Assembly: GCA_903918045.1 (NCBI GenBank)
Contig: CAIXCY010000013.1
Coordinates: forward strand, 1-59,474
Length of the DNA: 59,474 nucleotides
Source of the DNA: an uncultured Bacteroidia bacterium
Lineage (GTDB): Bacteria; Bacteroidota; Bacteroidia; Bacteroidales; Prolixibacteraceae
Direction: 5' to 3'
Made by a program: the position numbers and the translations under genes
In this document: piece by piece, positions 44,450 through 51,447 of the stretch
Position numbering within the stretch: the first letter of the stretch is position 1
Layout of the letters: the number at the start of each line of letters is the position of its first letter
Notes under the pieces: model-generated
Seen by the model: the letters and a program-made list of their open reading frames with translations, nothing else
Database searches by the model: none
What the model was told of the DNA's origin: nothing

Positions 44450-47065
44450 ATGAAAACTAAAATTTTCCCAATCGTGTTGTTTTTGGCGCTCTCTTTTCAG
44501 GGGATAGCCCAGCATGAACCAATAAAGCTCAATTCAGGCTGGAAGGCAAAAAAGGCTAATGAAATTCTTGTCGATGGATCAGTTATTTCCGCAAAGGAAT
44601 TTAATTTTTACGACTGGATGGATGCAGTGGTGCCGGGAACTGTTCTGACCACCTTACTGCACAATAAAAAAGTCCCCGATCCGTTCTTCGCAATGAATAA
44701 TGAACTGATTCCTGATATTTACCAAACAGGAGCCGAATATTATACATACTGGTTTTTTAACGGCTTTCAGCTTCCTGAACTAAAAGCCGGGGAACAGGTT
44801 TGGTTGAAATTCCGAGGTATTAATTACTCTGCCGAGATGTTTCTGAACGGGAAAAAGATTAATCCTGACACCCATGAGGGGATGTACCTGCGTGAAAAAT
44901 ATCTCATAACCCCTTATCTTGAAAAAGGGATAAACCGGCTGGCTGTATTGGTTCACCCCGTAAATCCGGTTGGTGCACCCAACGGACAGGGTGGCGATGG
45001 TACGATAGCCAGGTCGGTCGCAATGCAGTTTGCAGCAGGGTGGGATTGGATCTGTCCGATTAAAGACAGGAATACGGGTATCTGGGATGAAGTTGCCCTC
45101 GAAATAACGGGTGCGGTCGATCTGCTTGATCCGTATGTCCGGACGATTGTTCCGGGGAAAAGAGTTCCTGGCGGCAAGCAGGCTTCTGCCACAGTTGTTC
45201 CTTCAACCGATTTAATCAACGCTACCGATATTGAACAAAGTGGTAAGGTAGTCGCCAGATGCGGGAATATTGAGGTTTCCAAAATAGTTGTGATTCCGGC
45301 AGGTGAAAAGATCACTGTTTCACTTCCAGAACTCAAAATTGAGAATCCATTGTTATGGTGGCCAAACGGCATGGGTGACCACCCGTTATATAAAATTGAT
45401 TTCTCATTCGTTGGAAACAACGGAACTGTCTCTGATCTTGAAAGCGTCCCTTTCGGAATCCGCCAGACTTCAACACGTTTCGACGATAAATTGAATGCCC
45501 GGATCTTTTCGGTAAACGGGCAGGATGTTTTCATGAAAGGGGGAAACTGGATCGCTTCAGATATGCTGTTGCGGTTATCGGCACAGCGCTACGACACTGA
45601 TGTGAAGATGCATGCCGGGATGAACATGAACATGATCCGCGTTTGGGGTGGCTCGATGACTGAACGTCCTGAATTTTACGATGCCTGTGATAAATATGGA
45701 ATTCTGGTTTGGCAGGATCTTTACATCTCAGGCGATTGTAACGGTCGGTGGTTTGATCCTGCCAAAAAAGAGACCCAGGAGCGGCGCCGCGCCTATCCGG
45801 ATAATCATTCACTGTTTGTCAATACAGTTATTGACCAGGTAAAGATGTTACGCAATCATCCCAGTTTATACCTGTGGTGCGGCGGCAATGAATTCACCCC
45901 ACCCGAAGATATCGACAAGAAATTAAAGAATTTCGTTTTCCCGAAATACGACGAGGGGCGCTATTACCTCGATCAGTCGACCTCGACAGATCTGGCAAAA
46001 AGTGATCTGGGCGGGAATGGCGATGGTCCTTACGGTATTCAGAATCCACTTCACTTCTTTACTGTAAAATCGTTTCCTTTTAATCCGGAACTAGGTTCGG
46101 TGGGTGTCCCTAATGTGGAAACGATGCATAAAATAATGGATGAAAAAGATCTTAAGATTCCTTCAGGGAGAAGGGGTGAAAATCCGGTCTGGAGTTATCA
46201 CCGTTATATCGGATATGACAATTTTATCGATCAATATGGAAAAGCTACTGAGATCGTTGATTTCTGTAAAAAAGCACAGCTGGTGAATTACGAGCAGTAC
46301 CGTGCGCTGCAGGAGGGATTCAACGCAGGTATGTGGACCACCTATTCTGGAATGCTTGTGTGGAAAAACCAAAATCCGTGGACTGCCCTTCGCGGTCAGT
46401 TTTATGATGTTTTCCTCGAACAAAACGGTGGATTTTATGGGTATCAACACGGAGCTGCGCCACTGCATCTGCAATTAAATCTGAACGATTCCGCTGTTTG
46501 TCTTGTGAATCAGACACTCTTTGATTTGAAGGATCTGAATGTTTCTGCCGAACAATTTGACATTCATGGAAAATTGCTTTCAACCGATCAGTATAAAGTT
46601 TCAACAGCAGCGAACAAGGTCGCTGTGCTTCATAAAATCAAAACTCCTGATCCAAACGAGGCGGTATATTTTTTAAGACTGAAATTAACAAACAAAGAAA
46701 ATCAGCTGGAGGATGAGAATTTTTACTGGCTCTCAAAACCCGGAAAGAGTTACGAAAAACTGAACGAACTAAAACAGACCACCCTCGAAAGTGAACTGAA
46801 AACAAATGCCAAAGAGGAGAAATCGGTTGTGATTCATAATCCAGGTAAGGAAACCGCTTTTTTTGTCAGGTTAAAAGTATTGAATGGAAAAGGAGGAGAA
46901 CTTGCGTTACCAGTTTTCTTTACCGATAATTACCTCACACTGTTACCCGGTGAGAGCAGGGAGATCGGAATTGATATTTCCCATCTTCAGGATATCAAAC
47001 CAACATCTTTATGGTTTGAAATTGAAGGGTGGAACGTGAAAAGCAACTCAATAAAACTGGATTAA
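44450..47065 (+). CDS. GH2 glycosidase, endo-beta-mannosidase-like
   Basis: Secreted GH2 enzyme of 871 aa with a signal peptide (MKTKIFPIVLFLALSFQGIAQ). Jelly-roll domain at about 25-190 (FRGINYSAEMFLNGKK), immunoglobulin-like domain, then the barrel with LWCGGNEF (acid/base Glu481) and FNPELGSVGVPNVET (nucleophile candidate Glu547). The PExGSVGxP pattern is that of plant-type mannosylglycoprotein endo-beta-mannosidases and exo-beta-glucosaminidases, so hydrolysis of the core Man-beta-1,4-GlcNAc bond is a good guess. It has the NxW-type barrel end (NQNPWTALRGQFYD) and terminal beta-domains. The lipoprotein at 47067 follows after 1 bp, so the two are co-transcribed from the region rich in AATAAGGTT sites. 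Confidence 0.88.
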   Translation: MKTKIFPIVLFLALSFQGIAQHEPIKLNSGWKAKKANEILVDGSVISAKEFNFYDWMDAVVPGTVLTTLLHNKKVPDPFFAMNNELIPDIYQTGAEYYTYWFFNGFQLPELKAGEQVWLKFRGINYSAEMFLNGKKINPDTHEGMYLREKYLITPYLEKGINRLAVLVHPVNPVGAPNGQGGDGTIARSVAMQFAAGWDWICPIKDRNTGIWDEVALEITGAVDLLDPYVRTIVPGKRVPGGKQASATVVPSTDLINATDIEQSGKVVARCGNIEVSKIVVIPAGEKITVSLPELKIENPLLWWPNGMGDHPLYKIDFSFVGNNGTVSDLESVPFGIRQTSTRFDDKLNARIFSVNGQDVFMKGGNWIASDMLLRLSAQRYDTDVKMHAGMNMNMIRVWGGSMTERPEFYDACDKYGILVWQDLYISGDCNGRWFDPAKKETQERRRAYPDNHSLFVNTVIDQVKMLRNHPSLYLWCGGNEFTPPEDIDKKLKNFVFPKYDEGRYYLDQSTSTDLAKSDLGGNGDGPYGIQNPLHFFTVKSFPFNPELGSVGVPNVETMHKIMDEKDLKIPSGRRGENPVWSYHRYIGYDNFIDQYGKATEIVDFCKKAQLVNYEQYRALQEGFNAGMWTTYSGMLVWKNQNPWTALRGQFYDVFLEQNGGFYGYQHGAAPLHLQLNLNDSAVCLVNQTLFDLKDLNVSAEQFDIHGKLLSTDQYKVSTAANKVAVLHKIKTPDPNEAVYFLRLKLTNKENQLEDENFYWLSKPGKSYEKLNELKQTTLESELKTNAKEEKSVVIHNPGKETAFFVRLKVLNGKGGELALPVFFTDNYLTLLPGESREIGIDISHLQDIKPTSLWFEIEGWNVKSNSIKLD

Positions 47066-47066
47066 A

Positions 47067-48365
47067 ATGAGACTAAACTTTTGTCTGATCGGAATGGTTC
47101 TTCTGATTTTAGGCACTTCATGCCAGAACCAACCTCCCAAGAAATCTTCGGAACTTGCAAACAGGATTAAAAACGACACCTATTTCCCTTATGTCAAGTC
47201 GAAAGCTTTGGAGGTGATGAAGGCAGGTTTTAATGCGGGTGACGGTTATCGTGAGGTTTGGATCCGCGATTACAACACCTTCATCCATCTGGCGGCTCAG
47301 GTAAACGATAGGGCAATATTAAAAGAAAATCTGCTTGTCTTCTTTCGGATGCAGGGTGAGGATGGGAATATTATCGATGGATTCACTCCAATAAAAGATG
47401 TAGGAAAGGGAGATTACAATTTCATTTATTCAAAACTGGAACCAAGGTATGCCGGTCATAAAAATACGGTGGAGACCGACCAGGAGAGTTCATTGGTCCA
47501 GGCAGTCTATAAATACATTCAGTTAACAGGTGACAAATCGATTCTGGACGAAACCATTGGTGATAAAAAGGTCAGCGACCGGCTTGAATCGGCTGCTGAC
47601 TTTTTAATGGCACACAGGTTCAATCAGAAATATGGATTAATCATAGGAGCAACTACTGCCGACTGGGGCGACGTGCAGCCCGAACATGGCTGGGGTGTAA
47701 CCCTTGATGCCAACACCCATCCGGCTATCGATATTTACGACAATGCGATGTTTTTGATTGCCCTGAATAATCTCATGGAAATAATCCCTCAGACAAAAGC
47801 CAAATGGGAAACCATCCGAAACAGTATTTCCCAAAACAGCAGGAAGTATCTCTGGGATGAGCAGAATCAGAAGTTCATTCCTCATCTTTATCTCGAAAAA
47901 GGTTCTCCATTTCCAATGGAGTTCGACGAGAATGCAATCTATTATTTTGGAGGAACAACAATTGCTATTGAAGCTGGTTTATTAAGTAAGGCTGAAATAA
48001 AAACTTCATTAAACGAGATGATTCGCAGGGTTAAATTGGCCGGTGCCGGAACGATCGGTTTAACTCTTTACCCCCCATATCCCGCAGGTTTTTTTGAAAA
48101 TAAAATCATGAACCCGGAGTACAGCTATCAGAATGGTGGTGATTGGACCTGGTTTGGTGGCAGGATGATTCAGCAGCTTATCAAAAATGGTTTTGTCGAG
48201 GAGGCGTATGAACAGATGATACCTATGGTTAAACGGGTAAAAGATAATAACGGATTCTACGAATGGTATTCTGTGGATAATAAACCACGTGGTTCCGGAA
48301 CCTTCCGGGGTGAGGCAGGTGTTTTATACACCGCAATTTTAATGTTTGAAGCGTGGGCGAAATAG
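47067..48365 (+). CDS. Six-hairpin glycosidase-like lipoprotein, family not recognised
   Basis: Lipoprotein of 432 aa with lipobox LGTSC (Cys19). The mature part looks like an (alpha/alpha)6 barrel: DGYREVWIRDYNTFIHLAAQ near residue 60, ETDQESSLVQAVYKYIQLTGD, ATTADWGDVQPEHGW near 200 and NGGDWTWFGGRMIQQLIKNG near 355. The clusters of Trp, Asp, Glu and Arg resemble six-hairpin glycosidases (GH63/GH94-type), but I cannot name a family and do not assign catalytic residues. It is 1 bp after the GH2 endo-beta-mannosidase-like gene, a tight coupling that suggests action on the same glycan fragment. It may be a new enzyme of mannoside or glucoside breakdown. Confidence 0.6.
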   Translation: MRLNFCLIGMVLLILGTSCQNQPPKKSSELANRIKNDTYFPYVKSKALEVMKAGFNAGDGYREVWIRDYNTFIHLAAQVNDRAILKENLLVFFRMQGEDGNIIDGFTPIKDVGKGDYNFIYSKLEPRYAGHKNTVETDQESSLVQAVYKYIQLTGDKSILDETIGDKKVSDRLESAADFLMAHRFNQKYGLIIGATTADWGDVQPEHGWGVTLDANTHPAIDIYDNAMFLIALNNLMEIIPQTKAKWETIRNSISQNSRKYLWDEQNQKFIPHLYLEKGSPFPMEFDENAIYYFGGTTIAIEAGLLSKAEIKTSLNEMIRRVKLAGAGTIGLTLYPPYPAGFFENKIMNPEYSYQNGGDWTWFGGRMIQQLIKNGFVEEAYEQMIPMVKRVKDNNGFYEWYSVDNKPRGSGTFRGEAGVLYTAILMFEAWAK

Positions 48366-48378
48366 CTGTTTTGATGCT

Positions 48379-48494
48379 TTGCGGTCATTGTGACTTTGCG
48401 TGAATTATTAAATCTCAATTAGATTGCCCTTCTTGCAAAGTATTATCTATTTTGAGGTCTGATTTTGACAACTCACGAGTATTTTGCGTGAATT
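48379..48494. repeat. TTTGCGTGAATT and CTTTGCG repeats in the spacer before the GH38-like gene
   Basis: TTTGCGTGAATT occurs at 48395-48406 and 48483-48494; CTTTGCGG lies just before the first. These are the reverse orientation of the ACGCAAAG-type repeat seen near 14347. No clear promoter box of the TAnnTTTG form is present (TATTTTG occurs with one base fewer). Confidence 0.5.
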
Positions 48495-48516
48495 TTTTAA
48501 ATTTTTTAAAATTTGA

Positions 48517-51177
48517 ATGATGAGACATACAACAATCCTTTTATTCATGCTTTCTATAGCATTTGGATTTAGCAATCAACTTCAAGGACAATCAAACGTT
48601 AAAGAGGTGATTGTGGTTTTCAAGACCCACTTCGATATCGGATATACCGACTGGGCAGATAATGTGGTGTATAATTATTCACATTCAACAATTACCGGCG
48701 CCCTGGATATGATTGAGAAGTCGAAACAGTTTCCTAAAAGTCAGCAATTTAAATGGACGATTTCGGGATGGCCATTGAAACAGATGATTGCCATGTCTGA
48801 ACCCTCTGTTAAGCCAAGGATTCAACAGGCTATTCGCGATGGAAATCTGATCGTTCAGGCAATGCCGCTTAGTTTTGAAACGGAGGCACTCGATCTTGAA
48901 CCGCTTGTAAGGTCGCTTTCTTATTCCTCCAAAATCAATAAGGATGCCGGCCTTTCTCTTCCTATCGACGCTAAGCAAACCGATGTTCCTAGTCATTCAT
49001 GGATTCTTCCAACCGTTTTAAACAATGCCGGAATAAAATTCCTTCATATTGGCTGTAATGCCGCTTCAATGTCACCCGAAGTACCGTTACTTTTCTGGTG
49101 GGAAGGTCCCGATAAGTCACGGGTGATGACAATGTATTACGGACCCTATTATGGAACAAGCCCAGCGCCACCGAAAGATTGGAAATTCAATACCTGGCTT
49201 GCCATTGTGATGACTAATGACAATACCGGTGTTCCAACATTCGATGAATATAAGGATGCGTTGAATGAGATTAAAAAACTTAATCCTGAAGCCACGGTCA
49301 GGACTGGAAGTATGGGCGACTTTTATACCTCCCTGATTAAGGAGAAACCCGAATTACCCGTTGTTAAGGGAGATATGCCCGACACCTGGATCCATGGTTA
49401 TATGTCGATGCCCCGTGAGGTAAAAGCGGGAAGGATTTTGAGTAAGTCAGTAGCAAATCTCGAAGCTTTAAATACCCTGACGGGGATATGGGGCAGCCAG
49501 GTTGAAAAACGCATCAGCCCGATTGTGGATGATGCCATGGAGCAGATTCACCTCTGGGATGAACACTCATTTGGGATGGCAATGAGTCACGGTTTTGCAG
49601 GTTACTGGGCTTATGGCGATGAATTTGAGAATCTGCGCGCAAAGGGATACTACGAGCCAATTGAATATTCCTGGAAGGAAAAATCAAATCATATCACATA
49701 TGCAGCAAATTTAATCGATCCGGCGCTGAGTCGCGAAATCAGAGGACTTGCAGCTTCGGTAAATATTTCCGGTGAGCGGATTGTTGTCTATAATCCATTG
49801 CCATGGGAACGAAGCGAATTAGTGACAGTTCAGACTGCCGAAAAACTGAAAAGAGGATTGAAAAACAGTTCTACGGGAGAGATTATTCCAGTATTCAAAA
49901 ACCATAATATTTATCAATTTCAGGCCAATCATATTCCAGCTATGGGGTATACGACCTTTGTGCCTGTTTCAGGGGCCGTTCAGTTTAATAAATCCACCAT
50001 GGAATGTGATCCCCAAAACAACACTATCGAAAATCAGTTTTTCAGATTGGTTTTCGATCCTAAATTAGGGACCATTAAATCGATGATTGATAAGAAATCA
50101 GGACGTGAAGCTGTTAATCCGAATTCAGATTTCCAGTTTGGGCAATATCTCTACGAACGGTTCAGCAAGGAGAATACCGATAAGTATGCCAGGGATTATA
50201 TCAAAGGGGGATATAACTGGGCGTACCCCGAACTTGGACGGATCAATCTTTCCAATGACCCTTACAAACGTCTTTCTGGTAAGAATGTCCGGATTGAATT
50301 CTTCAACGATACCGTATCTGTTTCGGCGGTGATGCATTTTGATGGCGATGCAGATCTTAAACACCACTATTCTCTAACTTTTAGTTTGACTGATAGTAAA
50401 CCAGCTGTTGAACTTATCTGGAGTATCAATGGAAAACCGGCAGATGCATGGCCTGAGGGGGGATGGATCAGTTTTCCGTTCAATATTGAAAAACCACAGT
50501 TTAAACTGGGACGACTCGGTGCAGTGGTGGATCCTGCGACAGATTTTATCAAAGGATCAAACATGGATTATTGCTTTCTTAATTCCGGAATGGCAGTTAT
50601 AGATTCAAAAAACAGTGGATTTGGAATCATGTCACCTGACGTTCCGGGAATCAGTCTTGACCGCCCCGGATTATGGTCCTATTCGCCAGCATTCGTTCCC
50701 CAAAAGGCAAACGTATTTTTTAATTTATATAATAACCAATGGAGTACAAATTTCACCGAATGGATTGAAGGATCGTGGAATGCCCGGTTTTACATCTGGA
50801 GTATCGACCACTACTCAAATGGACCTTCAATTGTTACCCCATCAGAGGAACTTCGTAATCCGTTAATGGCGGCTTTGGCATCCGGAAAAGCTGGATCACT
50901 TTCGGTTAAGGACGATGGAATTGGAGTATCAGAAAAAGGTATTCTGGTCACCGCTTTTGGTAAAAACAGGGATGGAGCGGGTGATCTGGTCCGTCTTTGG
51001 GAACAAAACGGAGTAAATACCAAGTGCATCGTAACCCTGCCCAAAGAGAGTGTTTATAAGATGGTTCAGCCCTGTAATTTAAGAGGGGAGAAGACCGGGA
51101 AGGCCATTCCGGTTATTAATCACTCTTTTAGCGCGGATTTGAATGCTTATCAACCTGTTTCATTTATTTTGAAATAG
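48517..51177 (+). CDS. GH38-like alpha-mannosidase
   Basis: Secreted 886-aa protein with an N-terminal signal (about 1-24, ending LQGQ). The N-terminal barrel resembles GH38: FKTHFDIGYTDW with zinc-ligand candidates His38 and Asp40, KQTDVPSHSW with nucleophile candidate Asp156, and LWDEHSFGMAMSHG with His350. A large beta-rich region follows (about 420-880: NPLPWERSELV, IENQFFRLVFDPKLGTIKSM), matching the GH38 C-terminal domains. The motifs are divergent from classical HxDPGW (here HFDIGYTD), as in the DUF5054 group, so the substrate may differ. A zinc-dependent alpha-mannosidase is the best reading. The gene is isolated by spacers on both sides. Confidence 0.78.
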   Translation: MMRHTTILLFMLSIAFGFSNQLQGQSNVKEVIVVFKTHFDIGYTDWADNVVYNYSHSTITGALDMIEKSKQFPKSQQFKWTISGWPLKQMIAMSEPSVKPRIQQAIRDGNLIVQAMPLSFETEALDLEPLVRSLSYSSKINKDAGLSLPIDAKQTDVPSHSWILPTVLNNAGIKFLHIGCNAASMSPEVPLLFWWEGPDKSRVMTMYYGPYYGTSPAPPKDWKFNTWLAIVMTNDNTGVPTFDEYKDALNEIKKLNPEATVRTGSMGDFYTSLIKEKPELPVVKGDMPDTWIHGYMSMPREVKAGRILSKSVANLEALNTLTGIWGSQVEKRISPIVDDAMEQIHLWDEHSFGMAMSHGFAGYWAYGDEFENLRAKGYYEPIEYSWKEKSNHITYAANLIDPALSREIRGLAASVNISGERIVVYNPLPWERSELVTVQTAEKLKRGLKNSSTGEIIPVFKNHNIYQFQANHIPAMGYTTFVPVSGAVQFNKSTMECDPQNNTIENQFFRLVFDPKLGTIKSMIDKKSGREAVNPNSDFQFGQYLYERFSKENTDKYARDYIKGGYNWAYPELGRINLSNDPYKRLSGKNVRIEFFNDTVSVSAVMHFDGDADLKHHYSLTFSLTDSKPAVELIWSINGKPADAWPEGGWISFPFNIEKPQFKLGRLGAVVDPATDFIKGSNMDYCFLNSGMAVIDSKNSGFGIMSPDVPGISLDRPGLWSYSPAFVPQKANVFFNLYNNQWSTNFTEWIEGSWNARFYIWSIDHYSNGPSIVTPSEELRNPLMAALASGKAGSLSVKDDGIGVSEKGILVTAFGKNRDGAGDLVRLWEQNGVNTKCIVTLPKESVYKMVQPCNLRGEKTGKAIPVINHSFSADLNAYQPVSFILK

Positions 51178-51185
51178 GCTGTTAA

Positions 51186-51197
51186 GCTTTAGGCTAT
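51186..51197. repeat. GCTTTAGGCTAT intergenic repeat, copy 2
   Basis: GCTTTAGGCTAT is identical to 12158-12169, again just after a stop codon. Nearby TTATTAGTCTATAAGG and TTTAGGCTGTCAGG are related degenerate units. Confidence 0.5.
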
Positions 51198-51288
51198 AAG
51201 TTATTAGTCTATAAGGATTTAGGCTGTCAGGCAATTAGGATTAAAAATTATTAAATGAACTTTTTTCAATATTAACCATTAACCATTG

Positions 51289-51435
51289 ATCATTTACCAT
51301 TGATCATTTACCATTGATCATTTACCATTGATCATTTAACATTGATCATTTAACATTGATCATTTAACATTGATCATTTAACATTAACCATTATACATTT
51401 ACCATTGATCATTTACCATTAATCATTTACCATTA
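51289..51435. repeat. Ten-copy 14-bp tandem repeat upstream of the transglutaminase-like gene
   Basis: The unit is ATCATTTACCATTG (three identical copies at 51289-51330), then ATCATTTAACATTG (51331-51372), ATCATTTAACATTA, an 8-base interruption, a 13-base copy and two copies of ATCATTTACCATTA ending at 51435. A partial copy runs to 51442, six bases before the ATG. Junctions create TGATCA palindromes. No spacers separate units, so it is not a CRISPR. Confidence 0.9.
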
Positions 51436-51447
51436 ATCATTAATACC

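Noticed and set aside
44953-45534. 193-aa minus-strand reading frame inside GH2
   Set aside because: It lies fully within the well-supported GH2 gene on the other strand and has a Ser/Pro/Thr-rich composition typical of antisense frames.
51289-51435. Possible CRISPR array
   Set aside because: The units are only 14 bp, contiguous and without unique spacers, and no cas gene is present.
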